A stretch of 64,000 bases of DNA from Diploscapter coronatus (taxonomy: Eukaryota > Nematoda > Chromadorea > Rhabditida > Rhabditidae), in assembly GCA_964036155.1 (NCBI GenBank), contig OZ038423.1, positions 65,301,249 through 65,365,248 on the forward strand, written 5' to 3'. Under the pieces are notes generated by a model. The model was not told the origin of the DNA and searched no databases. It was given only the letters and a program-made list of their open reading frames with translations. The translations under genes and the position numbers were made by a program. Shown one piece after another: positions 1-12,955 of the stretch; position 1 is the first letter of the stretch; each line of letters opens with the position of its first letter.

Positions 1-835
1 TACATAAATAAATACAAAAATCAACGCGTATCTACTTTATTTTTCTTCATCTTATTATTTCTTCAGCTATTTGAAAGTTTATAGAAACTTCGAGCCAGTT
101 TTGACGTTTTTGAATTTCGAATGTTTTTGCAGCTTGTTTTCCATGCGATAGGGTATTCTTGCTTATCAGATGTGAAGTCTCTGAAGTACAACTTTTCTGC
201 TCTGGCAAGTTTCCGTTTTGTTTGGTTGATCGTGTAGATTTCTTGTGGTGCATTTTAACATTTCATCTTGCTGCTTATGCACATCCTTTTGTGTCTTCGG
301 CCTTTCAGTCTTCATTTATTCCCTCAGGAGCATTTCCCTCTTCCCCTTTCCCTTCCATCCTTGTGCCGACTCTTCACGTTGCTCTTTCTTTCTTTCTTTC
401 TTTTCCTTTCCATTCTCCATCCTCCATTCTTCTTTCCCCTTTCCCGTTTCGAGTATCTTTTGGTGAAAAGCCGAAATGGAAGCAGAAGCAGTATGCAGGG
501 CAGCAACTCTGAAGCAGAGCTCTGTCCTCTGCATGCCTGCCCTGCGGCAGTATTCCAAGCCCCTCCCTCCCTGCCCATTCGGCTCAATCCATATCTGCCA
601 GTCCTCTGTCCTCTCTACCCGTTCTCTTCCTCCCTCCCTTCTCGTCCTCTCTCCCCTTCCCCTGGTCATCAATGTCTCCATTCATTTTCCCCCTGCCTTC
701 ATCACTCTTCATGTCCATTGTCCATTTCTGCTTTTTCCTGTTGCAATGCAAAAATCGCACACGTTTAACGGATTAATGTTTTTCATTCGAAATGCTCATT
801 CATGAAACCTCTCGACTATTTCAATAGAATTTCAG
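1..835. other. Upstream region with long polypyrimidine tract
   Basis: No gene is supported here. From about 300 to 720 the + strand is strongly C/T-rich, with degenerate CTTTCC, CATTC and CTCTCC runs. Open frames across it are compositional artefacts rich in Ser, Pro, Phe and Leu. It ends in an ATTTCAG acceptor at 829-835, directly before the first recognised exon of the deaminase gene. That acceptor could be used by a cis intron or by trans-spliced leader addition, and the sequence does not decide between them. Confidence 0.5.
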
Positions 836-858
836 GTAACCTGGAGAGAACAGAGAGA

Positions 859-3800
859 ATGGCCTCGGAAATGAGCAGGGCGAACAACTACTGCTGCGAC
901 TGCGTGGCGAGTCACAGCAGATGCTCTGCAGATTCATGTCCATGTGTCGCGGCCAGGAAGACTTGCGACGAACACTGCGAGAGCACCAGGTCGGTGTAGC
1001 TTCATTTCATTCCTTTCTGCGTTTGGTATTTACATTCATGGGGAGTTATGAAATCTTTATTTTGTCCATTCATTCTTTGATCAAATCCTGCTTTTCGAAT
1101 CTTTACTTTGTTATTCACGGTTGAAATGAAGCTATCTATCATTTCTAAAATAAGGTGCGCCATAAATTTCAGTAGAAACGATTTCGTACTAGACTAGTAA
1201 ATCAGTAATTATTTTAAATTTCCACTTTACCATTCCCTTGGCTGAAACTATTCAAATATAAAGCTCGCTTCATTTATTTATCCATAAGTATGTCTTCTTC
1301 TTCTTCTTCTACATGCTCGAGAAGAAATGAAAAAGAGACTCAGACTTTTGACTCACAATTTATTTCCTATCATCATGTCGTAAGGATTTACATAGTATGT
1401 AGGTAGAATTGTTACACTTTCGATAACAATGCGCGCTATTTTACTTGTTTTTGGCAATGTTATCAGGCGAAGAAATATCTGAAATCAGCTATTTTTGCAA
1501 TTTGCTGCAGAAATGTCATTTAGTAAATTCTACCTTCTATAACTCATAATTACTACCATTCTCTTCCCATTAGCGTTTCGTGTAATTAGCGTGTGCCTGG
1601 CAACTGAGCACCTCTTCACCTCTCCGCGGCTCTTCAGTCTAATCAAAGCCCTGTCCCCTTTCCTTCCACTGCCTCCCTCTGCCTTTCGCCTTCCACTCCC
1701 CATTTCCTTCTTCCATTTACCTTGTTTCACCTTCTCTTCCCTTCCCTTCACGATTTCCCCCAGTTCATTGTGCTTCCCCGACTTGTTGCGCCCTCCTCTC
1801 TTTCTTTCAACTCCTCTGCCTTTGAGCCATTTAGCCCTTCTATTTCTTGCCTCTCCCAGCGGAGCCATAAGTTTTTGTTGGGTTCATGCATCTCGACTTC
1901 TGGCCTGCGGCCGCAAATAAGCAAGAAAACCATTCATTCAGAGAGTTATAAGCGGGTTGCTGGGCAAGAATAGCATAGTTGAAAACTAATTCCGAGGTGG
2001 TACTTCACTCGTTTTCATCGTGATCGTTGCTCGAGAACTACAGGACTTACTGCGTTCAAAACATAAGACATATACACAATTTAGATGTAGCCCTTCATTA
2101 TACGCGAATTTTTGAAAGAAAGAAACGTGTTATTCCTTCAGATACAATATTTTCTATTCTTCACAGAGCGCGATCACAGTTCTGCGAGTTGCACTTTCCG
2201 AAAGGACGTTCTTGTGTTCTGCTAAATTATGGCATTGTGAATTGTGTGGATTGTGCTGCAGAGATTCCTTCCACGAATTTGCTGGTTAGTGACTGGCTTT
2301 GTTGACTGACCACAATTAGGGTTGTGCTCCATGCTCCATGCATGCTGTGTGAATGAATGATTAGGAAGGAAGAGGAGAGAGAGGAGAGAAGGAGAGTAGC
2401 AAAGTGAATGGAATGGCAATGCGCAAGTAGGTGACAGCTGGCTCCTCCACTCCTCCATTGCAGAACACTTCAAATGTCGAACTGCTTCGGCAGACCCGCA
2501 GCATTCCGAATTGGATTCTAAATATGCACAACATATGCAAACATCGTTATGTGAACACATAAAGAAGAGAAGGTGATTTTCCCACGATTCCCTGGTGTAA
2601 GATGGAAAATCTTTCGATAAGAGTTCGGATTGATTGAGATACAATAGCAGAAGGAAATTTGAACTAGATCTAATTTTGGTAATTCAGATTGACCTATTTA
2701 TTATGAACAAGCTTGATTAAAATTCGGTATACATCCATTAAATTTGACGCATTGAAAATCTGCTACATTTTGGAACAATTTTTCAATGAATTGCGCAACA
2801 TACTTTGTTTCAAAATTGTGCTCGGCTTAAAATCTTTACTTGCTATGCTTCTTTATGAATAGATACAGAAACATCTTGAAGTAGGAACGTTTCTCTGCTT
2901 TTCTTCTTCGATTTACAACAATTGATCTACTACACATGATTAATGAAGACCAACTTTCTGTTAACGTGTTAGCTTTTCCATATTCTTTTTCATCAAGTTG
3001 AAAGATAATCATTTCTCACACGAATACTGTATCATTAAAATCAAACAGTAGCGACAAAAGTATTTGGTCATTCCTATTTCATGGCCGATTTTCAGCTCAG
3101 CTCTTTATAGTGATTAGATTCAGAAATTATGCAACCATTTTGTCCGTGTAAGACATGAATGTATACCAAGCTGCAGCCCGATCCGGTTTTTATATGTGGC
3201 TATATGATTTTTTAAATCTCATGAAATAAAACCGACACAACAATAGTTTGTCCATCATTGTAGATAAATTTCTGTGTCTGATTATCTTGCAAAGTGTCAC
3301 CTCCTACCGTGACCCTTCTTATGGCAATTTCATTGGCAGTTCATCGAGCATCTTCATTCAGCTCAGTCCAGCATCCCTCTTCATTCCAATTTCACTCCCT
3401 TCTCCTCTCCCACTTCTACTTCCATTTCTCATTTGATTTTTTCTTTCTTCTCCTCTTTAAGACCCTAAAATCATCTCGGATTCTAATGGAATTAGGCATG
3501 CATTTGCCCGAGAAAATAGAAACGAGAAACAGGGATTTCGAATGGCTGAAGGGGAATGTGGAAGGGGAGAGGAATGGGAAAGAGAATTGGATGGCGCAAC
3601 AACGAGGAAAATGAAGCGATGAGCAGGGGGACGAGTAAAGGGGAGGGGGATTGGCTGGGAAGATGCAATGATAGAAGAAACACTGAAACTGAGATGAGGA
3701 ATGGTAGTTCAGGTACCGAGGAGACTGCCTGAATCAGGCGATCTGCAAGTGCTCATGCGAGGTCGACCCTGCCAAACCAGCCAAGAACGCCTGCTCCAAG

Positions 3801-6800
3801 AATGAACGATGCGACTGTCTCAGGATAAAGGAGGGATGCAGCAAGCTTTGTGCTTGCAAACAGATCTGCAAGAATAAGGTATTTTGTTTTTGTTTCTAAA
3901 TCGTATAGACTACAAAACCATTCGTCACCGCTTCGAAGAAGGTGCAACTTTTCGAAAACAAAAAAGTGCAGCCTTGCTACCTGTGAACAAGCAGTTTTGT
4001 GAGAAATCACGAAATCTATCATTTCCAGGAACCTCCGAAGAAATTGACAAAAGTAGCGAAACCATCTCAAGGATGTCAATGTGCAAAGAGCAAGAAGCAA
4101 TGCGTAAAGAAAGAATGTCCCTGCAGGACTGTTTACGAGTTCTGTTCGCCCGGGTAGGCATTATTTTGATTTTTAACAAATGCACTTGGGAATTATGCTA
4201 GATGCTATATTGTTCTGTGAAAATGCTCATTGACAAGACTAGTATCATGCTTTACTTGTCATTCTGCTCATTTCGATTCTCAATTTGCATTTTGTGCGTC
4301 TTCTTTCCGTCTCGTTATGAGGCAATCGGGCAATCGGATGCCTGAAAGTCGAGGCCGAAAGAAGAGAAAACGGAAGGATGTGGGTGAAGGGAAGAAGAGG
4401 AGAGGAGCAAGACCAGGAAAGATCTGCAAATTTGCGAGGATTCGAAAAAAAAAAAAAAACTTCTGAAACTCGAAATGGATAAATTAAGGAAGATTTGTAT
4501 AAAATGAAGCAGGAATATAGTGTTATGGTGAATCGTTTTAAAATTCTTTTTCTACGATACGATGCGAAAAATTCGAAGATCTTACGATGTAATGCGTATT
4601 TTACTGACTTTGAACAACTGCAAAAAGTTAAAGCGACAAGCAGAAACTACTTCATTCCAAATTGATAGAACCCGATTATTCATTTTACACATTTCAGTTG
4701 CAAATGCAGTGGCGACTGCACGAATGGAGCATCCAAATTCAGTGTTCCCAAACACGTGCAGAACTGTTTCCTCGAACACAAGCACGAATCAAGTGGTCTT
4801 ATTGTTACGCTCATAGGTCGGTCATTCTTATAAGCGTCAAGTTGATACCTGAACAAATTAATTCAGGTGATGATTATATTTTCCGCTGTGATTTCTATCA
4901 CGAATCCAAAGGAGAGCCTCATGTAGAAGAGCAATTAGTTGCTGCTATTTATGATATGATTTCCAAATACAACGTGAGTTATTTTTTGTCATTACGGAAT
5001 TCACAATTTGAAAGTTCGAAAAGAATTCCGATTTTATTATAATCGCGGTATTCTTCTAACAGAATTAGGAGCCGCAAATTGCAAATGAGGCAGGATTTAA
5101 AAAGTGATTATAGGAAACCTAAAAAATAAGAAACAAGTACGATTCAAAGTACCTAGATATAAAAAGGCATAGTCTCATTCGATGAACCTATCAATGAAAC
5201 GGCTACTTGCCAAAAATCAGACTGAAAACCCGCTGTTGACAGATTTTAATGCCCTTTTTGTATAACAAAATTGTGCTCACTCATTTTGATGTATACTCTT
5301 GGCGGGATTTTTCAATCAGAAACTATGTTTCGCTTTATTTTTTCTTGATGAATGTCTTAATTACGCCGAAGTTGATTAGTCTGAGTAGGAGGTTTTAGAA
5401 GGGTAAAAATTCTGTAAAACCATTTGCTGCGGTCCCAAAACATACGCAGTAATTTGGTTTTTGTGAATAAATCCAAAACCTATTGCCGCAACTTAATGTA
5501 TTTTTTTTGCACTTATCCTAAATGTTTCAGGTTGATCTATACGAGATTCTGATATTCGTCTCGAAATCGCCCTGTTTTCATCAGGATTGCGACCCGAAAT
5601 GTGAAGTGGTCGATGAGTGCAAAAGCAACAAGGCCTGTGCCAAATTGCTTGGATTGCTGCTTAGCAAGGTTTATTAAAAATTCAACACTTTTTCTGAAGT
5701 TGAATATTATCGCCTTTAGGTCCGGAAAGAGATCAAGAAAGTCGACGTGAAAATGACGGTTAAATTTCTCTACCCTCATTTGAATCGAGGCGATCTGTAC
5801 ACGAAGCAGGGCATTCTGAGCATGTTGCAGGCAGGAATTAAGGTAATTTTGCAATTGCTCTGCCAAATCTGCAGTACACTTCGTTCTCTGCCAACCCATT
5901 CCACTCTTTTCCGCTTTTCTTTTCCATTTCCATTCACATTTCCTCTCGAAATTCGAGCCCGGCTCTGCATTGCAACCCGCGAAATTGGTCTGTAAATTGG
6001 ACAAACAAAGGCTATCCAAAGGCACAAAAAGGAATGAAGGAATGGAGAGGGAAAGGAAATTGCCAGAGATATGAGATGGAGGAGTACTGGAATGAAAAAT
6101 ACAATTGAAAGGATGACTAAACTGATTGCAGGTAGAACCTCTACTTATGAAAGACTGGTGCTCGATTATGGACTGGTCACCCAACATTGACCATAAAGGA
6201 GACTATCTTCAGTCATGGACTAGCCACCATCTTGATAAGGTAGGACTTCATTTTGGTAATTGTTGATAAAGTTTCCAGTTTGTAATTTTACAACAACTCA
6301 GTGTCATCAACTCGCGACTAGCAATTTTGCGTCATAACATTTTTTTTGTAAATTTATCTTTGATCACTTTCAGGCAGTTGCTCAGTCCCAATTGTTCATC
6401 AATGAATGCCGTCGAGCCCTCGGTTTGTCAATGAAGTTCTGGGTGGCTGAGATCCACGAAATCGTCAAAGACACCATTCTGCATTTCTCTGATTTACGAG
6501 TCAAATGTGGTGATTTGAATGATGCATTGAAGCAGGTTAGTATTATTCTACTTCTTTTACAAATGAAAACAGTGCAAATTTCAAGTGGGAATATCTTGAA
6601 TTCATCTGGAAAAATAGTTCGGTTTAATCTGAAATGCTAATTCGTTCAAGGTGAACATAATTATAGCGGAATCAACTTGACACATTCAGAATTCTTTTGC
6701 ACTCAATTTTGCGACATTTTCATTGCAATCATGAAAAATGTTAATCTCGATATCCATTTCCTTTAGAACCAGGAAAGAACTTGAGTGAATTATCGAGTAT

Positions 6801-7930
6801 TCATTTCAAATTCAAGTTTGCAGAATAAATAGGTGCGACTATAAATTTGAGCTATCACCCTGCGGAGTTTACGTCATTAATTAGTTATTTATTTAATCGT
6901 ATTTATAAAGAAGAATCATGCAAAAATTGAACTTCCTAAAATCGTGTATAATTGCAGTTGGACTTGACAGCAACACCTCACAAAATCCGCTCGACGCCCT
7001 CGAAGCGTCGCTCGTTCATCGATCTGCTCGAACTGAGGGACAAACTGCTGCGTGGCACGCACGACAAGCGAAATGGCGGCTCCTCCACGTCAGTCGCCAG
7101 GTATTCGCTTCGCTGTCTCATTCCTCTATTCCTTTACACATTTGCATGAAATAACACACAGTTGGTTATGAAAAGAAATTGATTCTTTCATAAATTTTGT
7201 GAAAATTCGATTGACACATTTCGTACTGTCAAACTTTGAAAATACGAATGACTAGGAATGTGCGAAAAGTAGTCATAGGGTAAATCTAATGGGAATGTTA
7301 GAGCTTCTCCAAGTAAACAATTTGCAACCAGAAAGCTGATAGTCACATAGAATTTATTTGTAACCAACTGTGGGGAATACACACGAACAAGTTGAACACA
7401 CGAACATGAATGATTTAGTTGATGCAAGATTATGCTCGGAATTCGTACTGTCATCAATAATTATCAAAGAAAACTTATTTGATTTATTCTGATTTTTTCT
7501 TATCGTTTTTATGACAATACGATTAGAATCGCAGAAATATGAGAACACCACGATATGTTAATGCACATACTACATACTTCACAAAGAGCATGCCGAGCTA
7601 CTCCTCAAGCTTTCAATTTCTCTATACCTTTGCTTGTGCACCCGCTCGTGATTTTGTTCTAAATCATAATGTTGCCATGAACAAATTAGAGATGTGAAAC
7701 AGTCTCTTGAGTTATAATTAAAACGAATTTTCCAACCAGATTTTTAGAGTAAAAATCATTTCAGCGAGGATGCACAAGCCCAAGCAATGGTTGCATCGTT
7801 TTGTGGACGAAGTTTCGATGACTGCGAGACGGACGAAATTGCGCAGAGAATACGTCGAGCCACTGCCAACATCAACCTGGAAATCGAGACGCTGCTGGAA
7901 TTCCTCACTCACAAAGGGGCCATTTCGTAG
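859..7930 (+). CDS. CXC-repeat protein fused to AID/APOBEC-like deaminase domain
   Basis: Eleven exons join in phase: 859-989, 3713-3878, 4029-4153, 4698-4816, 4867-4973, 5531-5668, 5720-5842, 6132-6239, 6374-6535, 6958-7100 and 7765-7930. They total 1488 nt (495 aa). Residues about 10-165 are cysteine-rich CXC-type repeats (for example CDCVASHSRC, CQCAKSKKQC, CPCRTVYEFC, CKCSGDC), a pattern of zinc-binding DNA-contact modules. Residues about 185-345 look like an AID/APOBEC cytidine deaminase: H199-V-E201, 28 residues, then P230-C231-x4-C236. A strand and helix pattern follows, with FLYPHL, GILSMLQAGIKV and KDWCSIMDW in the positions where APOBECs carry comparable segments. The C-terminal 150 residues are unassigned. 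ATG 859 is chosen because it lies 23 nt after an acceptor; an upstream exon is possible. The predicted role, inferred, is DNA-targeted cytosine deamination. The fold call is by motif and spacing only; no search was run. Confidence 0.72.
990..3712 (+). other. Intron 1 of the CXC-deaminase gene (2.7 kb)
   Basis: This is a GT...AG intron whose phase joins AG|G to give the Arg codon before YRGDC. It holds polypyrimidine stretches at about 1610-1870 and 3330-3440 and a polypurine stretch at about 3480-3680. Open frames inside it (for example 2222-2644 on the minus strand) have no splice support or recognisable domains, and I treat them as chance. Confidence 0.6.
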
Positions 7931-8758
7931 TGCGATAGGAGCAGTTTTGAGGACTTTATTTTTAACTTGCAAGTTATTTGAAAAGGTAAATCTAAAAAAT
8001 AACTTGTTTTTCTAATGGTTGTTCAAATTAGACTATTTTTAAAATACACATTTTCATTCCTGTGCCAGTGTTCTGTCATTCTGATCTCTTTATTCCTTTT
8101 CTTTCTAATCCATTTATGTATGATCTCTGAATCAGCTATCGACCTCTTGCCTAGTCTGTATTATAGTCTCCTCTCAACTATTGCATCATCCCTAGTCATT
8201 CATTAACAATTTGTATGTAAAGTTGTGAATTCACCTCTTTGCTTATGGTCTCAACTATTTAGTCTTTGAAGACGATTATTTATTACTCTCGCTACTCCTA
8301 CTGCCATAAGAACTTTTCAAGTGAATATTTGTAATCTATCAAAAATTGATGATAAAGAAATTTTCAAGGCTGGATTTTCTAAAGAAACATTTCAAATTTT
8401 TCTTGTGCAAACGCAATTTTCGTAACACAAGTGAATTTCTAAATAGAAGAATACTGAAGCATGCAAAATATCATTTATTTGAGAAAAAAAACCCCGAGAT
8501 TTCATATTTTTGTCAATTGTTTTGTTATTTTCTTGACTTGTAAGATGCACGAATTAAAAAAAACATGTTTAAAAATCCAATTCTTTTATTTATGCTTTGA
8601 TAATTATCATTTTTCAATCACTTATTCACATTTACACATAACTATTGGAATACAGTATCAAGGTTCAAAGACATGGGTTGATATGTTTGTGATAGCTTTG
8701 TACATTGGCTCGTACATGCAGGTATTGCAATTCTGCTCCATTCTCTTTGTTCCAATGC
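7931..8758. other. Tail-to-tail intergenic spacer
   Basis: AT-rich DNA between the stop of the deaminase gene on the plus strand and the stop of the F-box gene on the minus strand. It probably holds both 3' UTRs. I see no RNA gene, repeat or further coding exon in it. Confidence 0.5.
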
Positions 8759-11700
8759 TCAATTCCTCTTGATGAATGACCGAATGAATCTGCTGGCATA
8801 GATCTCGTCCTTGCTAGCCTTCCTCTTGGAGTGACTGCTGCTGCTTTTGCACCCCACACTGCTCATACTGCTTGTGCTGTTATTCTTCACTCGAATCACG
8901 TCCTCTCGCTTGCACGTCAGGATTATCATGCTGAAATTGGTTTATCGTAATTATTCGAAGACATTATTTCAGTCAGGTTGAGTGAAGTGTGGATGAAAAT
9001 ACGTAATAACACGCAAACGAAATTACGCATAATGAAGCGAAGATTAGTCATCGATTTTCAATGCAACTATCCTTATTTCATTGTTTCCTCGACGACTAAT
9101 CTGCACATCACTCTGCGTACTTACTTTCAAGGACCATTCTTACGTATTTTCATCAACACTTTACTCCGTTTGGCCAAGACAATGAGAAAACAATGAGTCA
9201 AAGGCTTGAAAAATCATGATTACGGATGGTTTAGCATACCAATCTATAGGTGGCTATATGAGAACTTTTGAATGAAAAATTATAGCTATTTCGGAAATCA
9301 ATTTCGAAAGTATCAGAAAACTCACTCATTGACGATTCGATACTCGATGTACGCATTGTGCTGCTTGAAATGCCGCAAGTGAAGGACCTTCTTCTTCTGT
9401 TCCAATTCGTAGAACGAGACTCCGTGGCCGAGTGCTGGTTGTGGCGGAGTCAGCGGTCTCCAGTTTTCATCCTCCTAAAAGAACGAAAATATTTGCATGT
9501 CCAAATGAATCTTCATTTCTTTTGGTAAATTTAGTTTTCTTTCACATCAATTCCCATCCTCGCATGTGTGAACTTGATAACCGCAGACTTGCAAGAAACC
9601 CACCTCAGCAGCATTGTAGTGGCCCTGTGGATTCTCGAGCTCCCGCACCAAATCCGCGACTCGCATCGAGGAGCAGTCGATTTTTATCGACTTGAACATG
9701 CAGATTTCGGAGGTTTTGCGCCATTTCTGCAAATAACTCAACTAATCTCAGGAAAAAATAGAAGAATTGACTTACATAGACGAAATGCGCGAGTGACTGA
9801 GGAGTGATGTCCCTGCAGTTAAGCAGCTCCACTTGGATGGGCCTCCTCTGCTTCGCGTCCAGGTTCAACCAATTCACAAACAGCTCGATGTTAACTCGGA
9901 TTGCTGCTCGTTGAGGCTGAAGAGATATTATTCAGAAATCATCTTTCATTTATAAATTACTTCCAACAAGTACTAGTCGTTCAAAATTTAATTTGAACAA
10001 AAAATATAATAACTTACAGGCTGTTTGACAGTGAGTTTATCGATTCCTTCGAGGGAAAACAACCGACTGAGTGGAATTATCGACTCGCCTTGGATGCAGT
10101 CCAGAGTCAGGGAGCGGAGGGAAGATCGGAGCCTGCAAATATAAAGCATTGATTATTGCGTTGATCTTATTATCTTTGAGAGGATCAATTTTTCAGTTTC
10201 TTCGGAATAGAAAAAATCTCGTCTCGAGGTTGCGCTAAAACTGAGTTGCTTTTACATTTGAATCTTAGTCTTGTGAAATAAGTTTTCAGATTTTCTAAAA
10301 ATATATTTAGCAGCCCAGATTTTTGGCACGTCCTGTAAATCCCTCTTCGACAAGACTTACAGTTTGGTAAACCAGAAAAGAGTGATAGTGGGTCGATGCT
10401 GGTAGAAGGAATGGTCACGAAAGATGAGGTGCAGAGGCCGAATGTGATGCAGGGAACGGGCAAGGCGCTCGATCCGAGTTGCTGACAGACGTTGCAATTC
10501 GCTGATGCACTGAAAATGAACGTTTGAATTAGAGAAGAAGATCAGTCTTTAAAAACTGATCAACTTTTGCATTTTTTGTACATCATTGAACTTGAAAATG
10601 CTAGAAATAGCGTTATATTGGGATTTGAAAACATCTAGAATGATGTATGAACAAAATAATGACCTCTTCCTTGAGACAGTCGAGATGCCCGTAGGAAGCG
10701 GATGGCTGGTTGCTGGGCAGGCGGTGATAGGCTGTGGAGTTGTGGCAACTCGACAGGGAGACTGTGGATTCGTTGGAAGAGGGCGGGGTCAGCTGAAGGA
10801 TCAAGGTAAAAATTCAAATAGCAATGAGTCTCAGAATAACGTACCAAATTAGCCCGACTACTTCCTCCGCTTTCATTCGATTTGTCTGATTTGTGTCCAA
10901 CCTCCATTTTGCCGTGTTCCCGCTCCAGAAACGAACAGAAATTCTGCATGCAAACCTGAAACCATATTTCCTATGGAAATCACCTTTATGAGGTTCGAAT
11001 TAGCTCTATCATCAATGGTATTTATAATTAAAAATCTCGACATTTTCCAGATTGAAGCAATGAAGCAATATAATCGCCAAAAATTGTAAATTAAAATTCG
11101 AATACATTAAAATGCTAAGACCAACCTCCGTGACTTCATAATTGCTGGTCCAGAAAGTGAAGTCGAACTTGTACGCCCAACAAGGCTCGGCTGTGTTCGC
11201 GTACTGATCCTCGATGAAGATCGATGAAGGGCCTTCGGAATACACGTCGCAGGAAGACACCTGAAAGAAAAGATAATCTGGTGCAATGCTATTTTTGCAG
11301 TTTCGTATTTATTAATTTTGTAATGTAATTCTAAATGATTTGTCGATCGCTTTCTTTTGAAATTGCAAGATCAGTCCCGATTTTTATGAATTTTAAATCG
11401 GCGAAGATCAAATGTGTTCCGAGATTGAAAAAAAATGTAATGCAACTCGTGCAAATTCGTGAATACGTGTACAAAAGAGGAATTGATTTTGCTGAAAGAT
11501 ATAAAGTGTACCTTGGATGGAGGGCTGTTGGTGCCAAGATGCGGTGATGCGGCAGAACGTGACAATTCGAAACGGTCGATTTTCGGCGTCGGCAGTTTCT
11601 CCAGAATAGCTCTGTAAAAAAAACAAATAAAACCTTAATTCTGCCAACAATACAGATTATTTCAAATAAACTTTCAAATGAATCAAGCAGATTAAATGAG

Positions 11701-12955
11701 TATAAGACTTTGACTTTGCAATTTGTTTTGAGAATTTGTACGACATTTCAGTAAGTACACATCCTAGAGTTTGTAATGACAAAACTCGTGAAATTTCTGG
11801 TTGAACATTTTCTGTTTTTAATGAAAATATAAATATTGGGTTGCTCCATAAGTTCGGCGAGGGCCTAATAGCTTTCTTTGTATCTAAAAATCCATGACTT
11901 CACTTAGTATGCGCGAAACAGCATGTTTTCGCATCATTGTCCTCATTCAAGTGGTTTAACCGTGTCAAATTGGATGCTATTCGACTCGGCATCGAGTTCT
12001 AAGCAGCTATGCAAAAATTTTCACTTCTAAAAATTCTGTATTCGATTTTCTAAACTCGCTATATTGGATGGATTTTAAACTAACTTTACGCGTAAATTGC
12101 AGATTAGTGCAATCGATTTAAAATTAGTATATTTTCATAGAATACTTATGCTGTGCTTCAATATTATATAAAAATTTAAAAGGAAACTTTTATACTGTAA
12201 CATAAAATGAACCCTTTATTGGGACCCTCAAAGTTAGATTTGTTTGCATGGCGTTTGCGCGCAATATGTGCAAGGACGGAGTCGAAAGTATATCTCTGAA
12301 AAGCCAATACACTAGCGGTATTATTACAGAAAACCCGATTTGGATTCATTAAATGCAAAGAAAGTTATTCGGATGTGCTACGAACTTATGGACCAACACG
12401 CAGTGAATATACCTCCGTCTGTCGCAAACGAAAATCCTGGCGCGTTGCCGACTTCGGAATATTCTGCCAGAATTCTCCTCCTCCTCGATCACTTTCCGCC
12501 AGCTATGACACACAAGGGCACAGCGGGTCAGACTCACTGGGTCACAACTGAAAAATGACTGCATATTTTTGAAAAAGTAGAATTATGTAACTTGATGAAA
12601 GATGGATGCATATAGATTTATCTAGCTCGACTTTCAATCGAGATGGAATAGAAGAAATGTGGGATAATTTTATACGTGAACCTTTTCGAGATAAAACCAC
12701 ACGCTCTCATATACATGTCGTGAGAAATAATGAGTAAAAAAGAATAGTAAATTTTCTTAGTCTTTCAAAATCATATTTTTGTTCTGTTTAGTTATGAAAT
12801 GGTCAACTTTCCGAAAACTCGAAATAAATATTTTAAAAAATAAATAAAACCTACTAAAGAAATATCCTTGAAAGAACTTCATCAGGAAAATCCAAAATGC
12901 TTAAAGGAAGAGCTCGGGAAGACGTAGAAGCACTGACCAGATTCAGAAAACTCAT
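8759..12955 (-). CDS. F-box protein with nematode-type C-terminal region
   Basis: Twelve minus-strand exons join in phase: 12955-12855, 12547-12413, 11611-11512, 11260-11126, 10955-10845, 10792-10664, 10509-10361, 10132-10018, 9916-9776, 9726-9604, 9474-9326 and 8930-8759. They total 1560 nt (519 aa). The F-box is split by intron 1: LDFPDEVLSRIFLY, then CDPVSLTRCALVCHSWRKV. F-box proteins recruit substrates to SCF ubiquitin ligases through Skp1. A Ser/Asn-rich linker follows, then a region (LRSLTLDCIQGE, LNCRDITPQSLAHFVYKW) resembling the F-box-associated domains expanded in nematodes. The tail is basic and Ser-rich (SSSSHSKRK). Exon 11 ends GA|GTGAGT, so an unspliced transcript would stop at the overlapping TGA. 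The substrate is unknown. Confidence 0.75.
11836..12010 (+). repeat. Possible solo mariner-like end inside an F-box gene intron
   Basis: The stretch beginning TTGGGTTGCTCCATAAGTTC resembles the outer end of some mariner-family inverted repeats. No matching opposite end or transposase frame is visible nearby. It lies in intron 2 of the F-box gene. The assignment rests only on resemblance. Confidence 0.3.

Noticed and set aside
159..805. Overlapping open frames of 70-166 codons on both strands
   Set aside because: They arise from a C/T-rich tract; Ser/Phe/Pro/Leu bias, no domains, no splice context.
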